Source of the DNA: Microstegium vimineum
Lineage: Eukaryota > Streptophyta > Magnoliopsida > Poales > Poaceae
Length of the DNA stretch: 64,000 nt
Assembly (NCBI GenBank): GCA_022036555.1
Contig: CM039130.1
Location: forward strand, 13,531,840 to 13,595,839
Direction: 5' to 3'
Shown here in pieces: positions 42,700 to 53,406 of this stretch. Numbering within the stretch: the stretch's first letter is position 1; each line of letters begins with the position of its first letter. Made by a program: the position numbers and the translations under genes. The notes under the pieces are model-generated. The model was not told the origin of the DNA, searched no databases, and worked only from the letters and a program-made list of their open reading frames with translations.

Positions 42700-44555
42700 T
42701 GACGCCGATGATTGATGCTTGCGTTTCCTTTGACCTCTTGGCGGCAGGGTTGTCGTTAGTGCTAGAGCTGTATTTGTCGTGGGGACGGAGCCTCCCGGCG
42801 ACGTTTATTGTTTGCTGTTAACACTCATATGCGACTTTCAGGTCGGTGCGGAGGCTAAGGATGCCTTGCTGTGTCGGGATTTTCAACACCATGTAGGTGT
42901 AGTGCGGTACTGCCATAAGCTTTGCGAGTGCTGGACGACCAAGGATCGCATGGTAGGTTGTTTGGAAGTCAGTGACGATGAAGTTGATGTTCTCGACCCT
43001 AAAGTGGTTCTGGTCGCCGAATTGCACGGGGAGTGTAATTTGTCCTACTGGCGTGGATGATACCCCAAAAAGGGAAATTCGCCGGCAGGAGGTCCTTCTT
43101 TGAGTAATCGAGCTAGCGGAATGCGTCGGCGAAGATGATATTTAACGCGTTGCCGCCGTCGACTAGCACTTTCCTGAAACGGTACGTCGCGATGGTTGGG
43201 TCAATGATGAGTGGAAAACGGCCAGGGTACCTGTAGTCCGTCCACTCGTCTTCCCCGGAGAAACTAATAGGCTGCTCCGACCAGTCTAGGTAGCAGGCGT
43301 CGGCCGAATCGTCTCTGTTGGCGGCGACAGAGTAAATTTCTTGGCGACGTCGCCTTTCTCCTTCAACGACCATGCTACCATCGAAGATGGAGTACGTCGT
43401 TGAAGGTGGTCGGAATTTTGGTGCTGGTGAGTCTTGGTCTTCGCTCTTGCCGGAGTTTGCTCTCTTGTCTCTTTTTCCCTTCACTACTGACTTAAGGAGT
43501 TCACAGTTTCGCATGGAGTGCTTGGAGTTCTTGTGGATGGGGCAGGGGCCGTCGAGGATCTTCTCGTAACTGGCGTCGTAGTCACTCTTTGATTCGTTGT
43601 CTGCGTTGGCGACGTAACTGTTGTCTCGCCTGTAGTCGTACCTCTGCGGGTAACACTCGGAGCTGCCCGACCGGTGGTCCCGGTGATGACCGGCCCTTCC
43701 AGCGCTATGGTAGTCTGGTCGGCGGTCCCTGTCCCTCTCGTGTTTCGGAAGACAAGAGTAACATCGCCTGTTCTCCCTACTTCGTGTGGCATTGTCTTGG
43801 TTGGCGTGGGGAATCCCTGCCAACTTGCTTCTGGATTCGTCGGCGGACAAACCGTTGGAGAAAACGGGGGTGGCCTCCATCTCGCTATCGCGGTGAGTGC
43901 TGTCGGCAGAGGTTTGAAAAATCATCCTTCCGAAGCCTAGGGGCGCTCTGGGAGGTCGTTGGTCGATCCAGAGGAATCAGGTGTTTCAGGTCTCGCGGTA
44001 GCGACTGAGCTTGAAGAGGCCGTGCCACCGAGGGATACTGCCTGGTCGGAGTCACTAGAGATTGAGGAGATGACGACGGTGTTCACGACTGGAGCCGTCG
44101 GGATCTGGTCGAAGACCGATCGGTACAGTTGGCGCTGGAAAGCGGCGGCCTGATTACTGAGCCCATAAGGCATCATTGGAGAGGGACGAGTGTCCCTGGT
44201 CGTCATGGCCATCGTCTTCGACGGGGATCGGCGGCGGGGTGGTTGGCGTCCGTGGTTTTCGGGGAGTCAGCGTCGTGCCACTTGTATGAGGTCGAGACAA
44301 TCCATGATACTGCTGCTGGAGCGATCGATGGCGTCGACCAGGTCATCGACGCCGGTCTTCTTTCGTGCGTGGTGAAACGATTTGGGGACAGCGCGGTGAG
44401 ACGACGTGGAGATGGCGGCGCGTTTGCCACGCATGGCGCGGATCCGACAGTCCAAGATACAGATCCGATCTAGAGCACGGTGCCAGGCGCCGGAAGGACC
44501 ATCGAATCCGGGAAGGTGACTGCTTGACGAGCCATGAAGTCGATGCACACACACC
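42700..44555 (-). pseudogene. Gypsy gag and protease, frameshifted
   Basis: The N-terminal part is broken into several frames (44550-43940; one reads SNQAAAFQRQLYRSVFDQIP). The main frame, 43925-43113, has an Arg/Ser-rich stretch, CPIHKNSKHSMRNC (a gag zinc-finger remnant, like the one at 15677 in the larger element) and the protease start KVLVDGGNALNIIF. A further segment (43027-42818) reads TYHAILGRPALAKLMAVPHY, the strongly conserved protease-to-RT linker of Tat elements. The frame then decays; RT is absent. Confidence 0.82.
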
Positions 44556-44572
44556 CTACCTAGCGCGCCAAC

Positions 44573-45040
44573 TGTCGATGGAATATGCGTCGCAGTCTAC
44601 CTAGGGGTACCCTACGGTAGTAGATTGTAGGCGGAGGTGTGGTGACGGTGATCAAGCGTAACACAGAGAGCGTAGACACGACGATTTATACAGGTTCGGA
44701 TCGGCAAATCGCTGTAATACCCTACGTCCTGTGTTTTGGTGGCTGGATTGATCTTGCGTATTAGGTTACAAGATTCGTAGATGATCTGAGAGAGGTCGTG
44801 AGAGGTTTTTTGAGGGGGGTCCCTGCTCGCCTTATATAGCCGGGGAGCAGGGTTACAATTCCCATATCTTAACAGATTACGATCGGTTCCCTATGGAAAG
44901 GGATCCGAGTCTATCTACTAGGATCTTCCTTAGCGAGCAAGACTTCTTCGGAGTCCTCGGCGAGCACGGAAGGCTGGGCCATCTTCTAGTCGGCAGACCC
45001 ATAAGGTTCCTGTGGATATGCCGAGGTAATATCCCCAACA
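44573..45040 (-). repeat. Gypsy 5' LTR, 468 bp
   Basis: On the minus strand it begins tgttggggatatt and ends ccatcgaca, directly before the primer-binding site. A minus-strand TATA (ctatataagg) is at 44831-44840. No partner LTR is found in the window. Confidence 0.75.
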
Positions 45041-45578
45041 CTACCTACCTCCCCTGGCCGGGCCCTTCTATACCCGTCGGAGTTGGAGAAGAAAGAGGGG
45101 GAGAGCTCGCCGGAGTTAGAGAAGATGGCGTGCATAAATCCAAGAGGAGGGGGAGGAGGGAGGTTACCTCGCGTCGTCGGGGAGGACCAGCCGCCGGTTG
45201 CGGGCGTCGCCGGAGAGAGAGAGAGAGAGGGAAGAGCGGCGGTGCGGGCGTGCAGCGTGGGGCGTTGGGCGCGGGCGTGGGCGTGGGCGTGAGGGAGAGA
45301 GCGAGCGCGGGGGAGGGTCGCCTGAATGTGGTCGACTTTTCAGTCGCCTAGAGTTTAGGAAATGTGTTAAAAAATTCATATGCTCCCCAATCATGATTTA
45401 ATTAATCAGATATCCTAAACAGGATTTAATCAATTAGATATTTTTGAAACCTATATTGATACTGCTTTTACGACGGAGTGCGACATGCCGGCAGCTGGGA
45501 CGCCCATGACAAAGCCAGGCCTACGGATATTAAACAATGGGACGTCCAGGTGACACACTGCAGCTTGAGCCAGCAACC
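45041..45578 (+). other. 5' flank of the second transporter copy
   Basis: GA-rich repeat (about 45213-45230) and GC-rich sequence, no gene. The last 40 bases before the ATG match the leader of the first copy (ctgcagcttgarccagc), so the duplication included the 5' UTR. Confidence 0.5.
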
Positions 45579-47219
45579 ATGGCGCACCGACCAGGCTATG
45601 AGGCGCCGCTGCTGCCAAAGACGGACCCTGCCCCGCCCAGGCCGGCGGCGGTGAAGTGGAACAAGTACCCCTTCTTCTGCGCCGTCCTCGCCTCCATGAC
45701 CTCCGTCATCACAGGCTACAGTACGTACCCCCTCTCGCTCACTCCATTAGCATCGATCTCGATCTGCTGCATACATATGCTTGTAGTACGTGTGTGCGTA
45801 TGCTGAATGGCTCACCCTCCCCACGCCACCATGCCTTGTCGGCGGCGGCAGACGTGGCGGTGATGAGCGGCGCGCAGATCTTCATGGCGGAGGACCTCGG
45901 GGTGACGGACACGCAGATCGAGGTGCTTGCGGGGGCCATCAGCATCGACTCGCTCATCGGCGCGCTTCTTGCCGGGTGGACCTCCGACCGGTACGGCCGG
46001 CGCCTCACCATCGTGCTCACCAACGTGTTCTTCCTCGTCGGCGCGCTCACCATGACGCTCGCGGGAGGGTTCGCCGCGCTCATGGTGGGCCGGTTCGTCG
46101 CCGGCATCGGTGTCGGGTACGCCTTCGTCATCGGCCCCGTCTATGCCGCTGAGATCGCACCCCCATCATCCCGCGGTCTCCTCACCTGCCTCCCCGACGT
46201 ACGTATACGCATATGCTGGTCAAATAAAAAAATTATTTGAATTTTAGTTTATGTGTTGCTTTCATTTTCAACAGATTTTTTTTTGCGTCGGGGTCGATGC
46301 TGAGCTACGTGTCAAACCTCGTCTTCTCGGGCCTGCCAGTGCACCTGTCATGGCGGGTGATGTTCGGGGCAGGGGTGGTGCCCACGGTGTTCCTCGCAGC
46401 TGGGGTGCTCACCATGCCGGAGTCGCCGGGGTGGCTAGCCATGAAGGGCCGGGTCGCCGAGGCGAAGGCCGTGCTCCACAAGATGTCGGACACGGCGGAC
46501 GAGGCCGACCAGCGGCTGCTCGAGATCGAGGCCGTGATCTTCAGCGATAGCAGAGGAGGAAGCGTCGACGGCGACAGCAGCGCGTGGAAGGAAGTGGCGA
46601 CGAAGCCCGGCGTCCGCTGCGTGCTGGCCATAGTGCTGACGCTGCAGTTCTTCCAGCAGGCGTCGGGCATCGACATGATGGTCCTGTACGGCCCGCGGAT
46701 CCTCGCCATGGCCGGCGTCACGTCGAGCACCCTGATCCTGAGCCTCAACATCCTCTTCGGCGTCGCCAAACTGTGCCCGTTCTCATCACCATGGCGCTAG
46801 CCGACCGTGCCGGCCGCCGCCCGCTCCTCCTCGTGAGCACGGGCGGCATGACGGTGTTCCTGCTGGTCCTGGGCTCCCTGTTCGCCGCGGGCGCCAAGGA
46901 CGACGCCGCCGTCGCCGCGGTAGCGTACGTGGTGGCCTTCTCCCTCGGGTTCGGGCCCCTGTCGTGGGTTTACAGCTCCGAGATCCTGCCGCTCCGGCTG
47001 CGAGGGCAGGGCGCCGGGCTCGGCACCGCCATGAACCGGATCATGTGCGGCGTCGTCACCATGACCTTCATCTCGCTCTACCAAGCCATCACCATGGCGG
47101 GCGTGTTCTTTCTCTACGCTGCCATCTCCGCCGCCGCGTTTGTCTTCGTCTACGCGTGCCTGCCGGAGAAAAGGGGCCGGAGCCTCGAGTACATGGAGGA
47201 GCTATTCCACACCAAGTGA
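45579..47219 (+). pseudogene. Tandem copy of the polyol transporter, broken by two indels
   Basis: Same exon structure as the copy at 39077: exons 45579-45720, 45852-46198 and 46275-47219, with conserved GT...AG borders and the same 347-base second exon. Exon 3 starts with nine T where the other copy has five T then ATC, giving one extra base and a frame change; a single-base loss near 46775 (in GVAK, after LFGVAKL) restores the original frame for the last 145 residues. About 165 residues would be mistranslated and stops arise. No alternative GT or AG I checked repairs the first shift. PESPR is PESPG here. Helix 1 has GYN as in the first copy. The rest is well kept, so loss is recent, or the indels are sequence errors. 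Confidence 0.82.
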
Positions 47220-48016
47220 TTGATTATTGTGGGTCCGGTTGATCCAACCGTCAGTGCAATTATATGGAAACAAATTGGTTAGGGATAGTCCTCACCACAA
47301 CACGGTGAGGATGTGTGTTGTTATAATAACACGTGGCCTCACATGTAAACCAAACATCCCTACCATATTTCCGTAGGGATGGTCCTCACCTAACTTTTTT
47401 CCAATTATATTCACTTGTGCTGTTTGGTTCGTCCACAGTAACCTAAATGGAAACAGCATTTAAACTTATTGATACATGTGTGTTATAAGACGGAATATAT
47501 ATCACTCCATTTCAAAAAAAAAACGGTATACTCGTCATATCACGGCTATATATACAGGTCTCGAGTTAGTATCCTGTCAGATACACTCAAATAGAATAAC
47601 CGTAACCGCCTTCTATTTAATTATGTTTAAGGCTTGAGGTAAATTGCCTACATTTCCCGATTAGTTTAGCCTACTGATGAGATGAATTGATCGGCGCAGT
47701 TGTTTCCATCCACAGATGTATCTATCATATACAATTATGATAAATTATAATTTAAAAAGAAGTTGCTATCTATATCTTTATAGACCCAACAGTTTTTGTA
47801 TCTATCCTATTGATGAGATGAATTGATCGGCACAGTTATTTCAAACCACGCACCAGATTAGTCATATTAAGCGCATCTCCAAAAGTTTTTCTAAAATCAA
47901 TTTTATAAATTATCATTTAAATAAAAGTTTCTATCTATATCTTTGTACATCCAATAGTTTTTTCATATCTTGTCAATCTAGAGAGTTATTATCGCTTCAT
48001 CTTTGGCTATTGAGAA
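47220..48016. other. Intergenic with interleaved direct repeats
   Basis: Holds a GTCCTCACC-rich patch with a small hairpin (cctcacc...ggtgagg near 47298-47318). It also has two repeat pairs: tgatgagatgaattgatcgg at 47674 and 47811, and attatmatttaaawa plus ctatctatatctttrta at 47745 and 47908. No gene. Confidence 0.6.
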
Positions 48017-50333
48017 TGTTTTTTTTTACAAGAAACTACGGATGGGAGAGTTTCTCCGCTTGAAATATATTAAACAACAAGGGTCAAGTCGATTACACCT
48101 GAAGACGATATTGATCGCCTTACAAAAGCATTTACATAAGAGCGAAGAAAAACACGCCACTAACGAAGACTGGGGGTATCATGGAGGTGGAGTTAAATCT
48201 CCCTTTCCAAATGGTAAAATAATCACAAACACGAGTAATCATATCATGTGGTAGATGCCTTTCTTTCTGGAAGATGGCACTGTTTCTTACAACCCACAAT
48301 TGCCATAAAATGCTTAGGGGTACAGATCGAGGGCCAGGCCGCTGCATCTTGACTGCAACCTGATGGCAGCGCCCAGACATCATTATCAGCAGCAGTGGAG
48401 AGAAAGCGAAGACCCAGGACATTCATCATTAAGCTTACAGTGAAAGAAAGCATGACAACTATCTGTGACGGGCCGGTGCCCGCACCGGCTACAAATGACA
48501 TCCGGCATCACATTCTTGTCAAATAAATTAGCCTTTGTGCGCTTAGCCTGTCCTTGAAGTATAACCATGCAAAGATCTTCACTTTATTTCGAACATTGGA
48601 GCCCCAAATCCATCTGGCGTGGAAATCTTGCAATGAGGGAGAGGGAACCAGCATGCTGTATGCATCTATGGTATTGAACAGCTTCCGGGTGGATGACAGC
48701 CTTCTGATGTCCTGCTCTCCCTGAAGACACACCTCCTGCAAATCTGTCATGAGAGAAGAAAGCTCGGCAGCAGCAGCTGCTGTTAGTCTGTGGCCTAAGC
48801 GCAAATCAACCCCATCCTAAAAAACATGCTGCACCGATGTGTTAGGCCTAACGGAGTGGTAGAACAAGGAGGGGTAAGCAAGGGAGAAGGTATCACTAGC
48901 AAGCCAGCGATCATGCCAGAAGGAGGTAGAAGAACCATCATGAACGTTGACGAAGGTTATGGCGCGATAGGTGGACAGTTCATCACAGATAATAATCCTT
49001 CAGACATAGGAAGGGGAAGAAGTCGGATTATCAGCAAACACAAAGGCATGTTTGGATGTTGCCCTGGGAAATAATTGCCTGGACTCCTGTGACATGTCTG
49101 GACCTTGTTTGGTTGCAACCCTGAGCTTCGATGCTACTGCCTGGCCTGGTTGATGATTAGAGCTGGTTGCCTGGCACCCGGCGCATGTTTCTGGACGACT
49201 GGCCACAGGCAACTACATTTGCCTGGCATTAATGGAGGTGATTAGCACCATCCGGCCTTTCTTTCGTTTTCTTTTCCAAATAATAACGGATAATGTTGTG
49301 ATAACAAAAATTAATTATTTGACTTAAATATATAGAATTAATAATTATAGCAACTCAATGTTCTTAAATAAATAGAAATATAATCGTAGAGTTATCTTAA
49401 GTCAAACTTTTAAATTGTGATCAAATTTTTAGAAAAAAATATTAAAAATTATGCTATCAAATTAATATAATTACATTTATCATAAAATGTATTTTCATAA
49501 TATATTATCAATTAAGAAAATATATGAGTGATTTTATTTATTTGTTGTTTATATATTATAATTGTAACAATGTATATTTAAATATTGTATTATACATTTT
49601 ATTAGCCTTTTAAATATGATATTATATCTTTTATTAGCACATGCTTTCAACCAAACAAACTATCTTCTAACTTGCCTGGCCAGGCAGATTTCATCGATTT
49701 TTCAGGCAACTTTCAGGCAACACTTTTTGCCAGGCAAGTACTCCAGGGTTCCATCCAAACAGGCCCAAAGTCGTTGAGGAGGAGCCAATTCTTCCATGGG
49801 GCCTGGGCGCCGGTTAACAATTTGTCAACAAATTTAAGGAGCGGACATCTATTTTGGGTTTGCAAGTCCTTGAGCCCAAGATCACCATCCAACTGGTACA
49901 GACTTGCTCCCAGGCTACAAGACACTTAGAACTGTGGCTACAAGACACTTAGAACTTGCTCCCAGGCTAAAACAAGTCCCGGCAGGTCGATGGCCTTAAT
50001 CACAATTTATATAGCATCCATATAGTGAAGGGGGATAGCACTGAGGACAGACGATGCAAAGGTGGGCCGGTCGGCTCTGTTGAGAAGGTAAGCACGCTAG
50101 CCAGCAAGGTAGCGATCACAAGAAGCAATGATCAGTTGGCAGCCGGACATAGACAATTTGTGGGAGAGAGAGGGGGAGACCGAGGTAGGCCTGAGGGAAG
50201 GAGGAATCAGAGGTCTAAAAGAGGGAGGCCAGGGCAGCAACATTGTCAGTGGAGACACCAATGGGAAGAAAGGTAGTTTTGTAGAATTGATCAGAAGACT
50301 AGTAGTCAACTCGAAGTCCATAAGTGCATTCTT
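48017..50333 (-). mobile_element. LINE fragment, minus strand, interrupted by a MITE
   Basis: A T run at about 48018-48026 is the poly(A) tail of a minus-strand LINE. Reading upward: ORF2 end (VFFFALM near 48132), LWQLWVVRNSAIF, the zinc-binding part (WIWGSNVRNKVKIFAWLYF; CSRCGHRPVTDSCHAFFHC; 48480-48600), then after the MITE, LGLKDLQTQNRC and KFVDKLLTGAQAPWKNWLL (49780-49850), and RT residues MDFELTTSLLINSTK (about 50280-50321). It contains several frame breaks and is truncated at the 5' side. Confidence 0.75.
49045..49765. mobile_element. DNA-transposon MITE, about 0.72 kb, inserted in the LINE
   Basis: Left end ggcatgtttggatgttgccc and reverse-complemented right end ggcctgtttggatggaaccc are inverted repeats of about 20 bases; caaa flanks both sides (49041-49044 and 49766-49769). 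The inside is AT-rich with many copies of tgcctgg/ccaggca close to each end. Superfamily (hAT or PIF-like) is not decided. Confidence 0.7.
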
Positions 50334-51227
50334 ACACTGTCTGGAGACGGGACAAGTACGCTTTTCTGGTCTGATGTCTGGTCCGGGGAAGACACCCTCG
50401 CTGATCGCTTTCCCGCTCTGTTCTCACACTGTGTTGATCATGACATCACTGTCCAGCAGGCAGTGCTCTCAGCCCTGGAGGGGAACTTTGTTCGCCGACT
50501 CTCTGCTCATGCCTCTAACCAGCTCCAAGAGGTCAGAAACATCCTTCAGAATACAGCTCTTGCACCAGGGCCTGACATCCGACTCTCCACTTTCTGCACT
50601 GGCCGCGCGCGACTAGACTCCTCGGGCATTTACAAAATGCTCAAATCAAGAGGAGCTGCCCACGATGCAAACTCGGAATTTATGTGGAACTCTACAACTC
50701 CGCCAAGGGTAAAGCTCTTTGTCTGGCTGTTGGTTAATGGTTGAATACAGTGCGGTGTGAATCTGCACAGGAAAGGCATCGTCGACTCTGCTACTTGTTC
50801 AGTATGCCACAACGCTGATGAAACTGCTGAACACATCGTCAGTCAGTGTCCCTTCTCCATATCCTTCTGGGCTGCCCTTGGCATAGATATTCCGCAGGTG
50901 TGGCAAATTGCAGACCTGCGGCGAACAACTTATCCACCGCACATCCCGAAGGAGTTCTTCAGTACGCTCCTTGCACTCTGCTGCTGGCAACTATGGAAAC
51001 GCCGAAATGCCATTGTCTTCCGCGAAACTGCACCATCACTACATCAACTACTGAATGAATGCAAGAAGGAAGCATGCCTATGGCAAAGTCGCTTCAAAGC
51101 AAAGGATAAACACTTTGTAGACAAATGGGAGAAGTCTTTGATATGGCTATGCAAACTTTAGCATGATGTAACGCCTGTTGTCCCTTCAGATGTAAGATTA
51201 CTATCATTCAAAGCGAGCCGTTTTGGG

Positions 51228-51264
<37 letters not shown>

Positions 51265-51303
51265 AAATTCAGGTGGGGATTTTCCCCCGTTGACATTAAA
51301 AAA
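50334..51303 (+). mobile_element. 5'-truncated LINE, plus strand
   Basis: Lies between two copies of aagtgcattctt (50322-50333 and 51304-51315), a possible 12-bp target duplication. The ORF2 C-terminus is one frame with a TGA near 50743: FMWNSTTPPRVKLFVWLLVNG, stop, then LHRKGIVDSATCSVCHNADE and TAEHIVSQCPFSISFW (zinc-binding part of LINE RTs), ending IWLCKL at 51161. A (TA)n run (about 51231-51262) and attaaaaaa mark the 3' end. Confidence 0.75.
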
Positions 51304-51670
51304 AAGTGCATTCTTGACCGCAACGATTCCATCAGCATATGCAGCATCTGCTCTTCATGCTGAGGCAATAATGGTGAACAAAGGCATTCTATATGCTGTA
51401 CAGATGGGCATGCCACGCTTGGACATGGACAATACCGTATTTGTTCATGCTTTGAAACGGAGCGAAATCGATCGAAGTGCCATAGGATGCCTTGTACATC
51501 AAGTTCACAACTTAATGCGCTTCAAATTTTCTTATTGTAATGTCTATTTATATAACTGATATTGTAATAAGGTGGCAGACTGTTTAGTTAGATATGATCA
51601 TTATTGTGTCTGTCTTCTGGCTCCGAATTCGTGATGACTGGAGGTCTAGAGTTAGTAAGTGACCTAGCAT
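51304..51670 (+). pseudogene. RNase H-like C-terminal fragment of a LINE
   Basis: Reads SALHAEAIMVNKGILYAVQ, RSAIGCLVHQVHNLMRF, then past a stop CNKVADCLV and, after more stops, EFVMTGGLELVSDLAC. This is the end of the RNase H domain (RVT_3 type) carried by some plant LINEs. The catalytic Asp (normally in VETD) is replaced (DMDN). N-terminal part missing. Confidence 0.6.
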
Positions 51671-51853
51671 GTTGCAGGCGATCTGCCGTTGTTGATCTTA
51701 ATGAAGTTATTATGTAGCTTTAAATAAACATATCCACCAGCATGGCACTTCCTGAAACTGGTCCTACCATATTTGCATGCTCATGCTCTCTTGCAAGCTG
51801 TATGATCATCATCTATTCCTTCTACGCCTTTGGTGTCCATTTTATGACATCTA

Positions 51854-52000
51854 CTCTATCCATCCTGAAATATATCGAATTTAAAGTCAAATTATAGTAA
51901 TTTTGACCAAGTTTATAGAAAAGAAGAAAAATATGTTTGCCTTAAAATTTATTTTGATTTAGGACAAAACTGAAGTCCTTATATTTAAGGATTGAAGGAG
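51854..52000. mobile_element. Stowaway-like MITE, 147 bp
   Basis: Ends ctctatccatcctgaaatat and, in reverse complement, ctccttcaatccttaaatat, with TA on both sides (51852-51853, 52001-52002). Confidence 0.75.
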
Positions 52001-52077
52001 TATACTATTGCATTACCAGCTTTCCTTATCTTGTAATAAAGGACCTCACATGAGGGAGAATGGCGAAGTATATAATA

Positions 52078-52224
52078 CTCCTTCTATTCCAAATTATAAG
52101 ATATTTTAACTTTTATATAGATTCATTACTTTTACTATACATCTAGATATATGTTATGTCTAGATACATAGAAAATATTGAATCTAGCAATGACAAAATA
52201 TTTTATAATTTAGAACAGACGAAG
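52078..52224. mobile_element. Stowaway-like MITE, 147 bp
   Basis: Ends ctccttctattccaaattat and, in reverse complement, cttcgtctgttctaaattat, with TA on both sides (52076-52077, 52225-52226). The inside holds tatctagacata-like palindromic steps typical of the group. It lies 77 bases from the previous MITE. Confidence 0.8.
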
Positions 52225-52300
52225 TATAAACTAAATTGTCGTCAACCTTAAGCTTTTAAGATGAAGTACAAGCATTTCTCCTATTTCCTATATCCGATTT

Positions 52301-52301
<1 letters not shown>

Positions 52302-52358
<57 letters not shown>
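52302..52358. repeat. (TA)n microsatellite, about 57 bp
   Basis: Uninterrupted TA repeat of about 28 units. Confidence 0.95.
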
Positions 52359-52363
<5 letters not shown>

Positions 52364-52950
52364 GCCGAATGGTGCATTCACTTAAATAAAGTACTGAGCC
52401 ACAGGTCACCAGTTGTTCATCATGACAAAGGATGACAGTTTAGTAAATAAATAATGTGAATGAGTTGTTGGCTCCATGGTAAGTGTGCTCAGTGGAGCAC
52501 CCCGATCTGCATTCTCGAGCAACTCTAACAGACTAGGTAAATATATTTCTAAGCCATTTATAGCTATTGTGCTCAAAAAAGCACTCCAACGACATGTCTA
52601 TATTGTTTTTCATTTTTTCTAGCTGGGTATTCCACCATTCTTGTTGGTCATATTTTTCTAGCGAGTCATGTCTGATATATTTGTTTTCTAATTTAGTTAG
52701 TTTGTTGTAAGAGCAACTCCAAAAGACTAGATGCTAATTTGTGAGATTTAGCCATTATGTAAAATAAAAAGTTCATCTAAAATGTAATATTTTACAAAGA
52801 CTACTAGCTAAATTGGAAAACACATGAAGATTTGCTAGAGTAATATGACTAGCAAGAATGGTAACAGGACTTGCTAGGAAAATGTGGCCAGCGAGAATGG
52901 TTGGATATCTGGCTAAAAAAATAGAAAAAAGGCAGCAGTTCGAGGTTCAC
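52359..52950. other. No gene; Harbinger-like end motifs
   Basis: Two related phrases, gagcaactctaacagacta (52517) and gagcaactccaaaagactag (52712), 195 bases apart and in the same direction, resemble ends of Harbinger-type MITEs. Also paired are tagcgagtcatg and ctagcgagaatgg-like phrases. No element could be closed. Confidence 0.4.
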
Positions 52951-53406
52951 GTTAGTGCCAGTTTTTTTTTCAACCGGCAGTGATCGCAATTTTCACTGTC
53001 AGATCATTACACAAGCCAGCAATCTTCTGTTGAGCCAAACCTGTCGGATCGTGGTATCAACCGACATTGTTCAAGAAGTTAGAAAATTAATTTTTTCTTC
53101 CACATAGCCTCTTCTGGCGCTGGTACTACCCCTTCGCATTCCCAAGGATAATTTTGAGTTTGCTTACTTCTTGAAGTATCTCTTTCCCATCCCAATATTA
53201 TAGAGGTCTATTTTCTCAGTAGTCCCATCAAATGATTTTCGGTTCCTTCGGTAAGGGTGGTCCGTTTTAGGGAACCTACGTTGTCCCATATAAACCATCT
53301 TCTTGTTTCCCAATAGTAATACCGCATTAGTCATCTCACCTAAGCACTCGACACACCAATATATCCTTGCCTTCTCTCCAAACGAGCAACCTAGCCCTGG
53401 TGACTC

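Larger units (their letters stand above)
41340..45040 (-). mobile_element. Partial Tat-type Gypsy element, internally deleted, minus strand
   Basis: On the minus strand: LTR (45040-44573), primer-binding site ttggcgcgctaggtaggg (about 44572-44554), gag and protease (44555-42700), then 3' non-coding repeats and, on the opposite strand, the C-terminal part of an accessory gene (to 41358). Reverse transcriptase, RNase H, integrase and the 3' LTR are all missing. Same layout as the element at 12100-25659 but a different family. It sits between the two transporter copies. Confidence 0.8.

Noticed and set aside
45537..45578. Upstream in-frame ATG (MGRPGDTLQLEP...) as start of the second transporter copy
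   Set aside because: The first copy's leader aligns with this stretch and lacks the upstream ATG; translation from MAHR fits both copies.
51228..51262. (TA)n near 51.24 kb as an independent microsatellite locus only
   Set aside because: It sits exactly at the 3' end of a LINE between the last codons and an A-rich end, so it was treated as part of the insertion.
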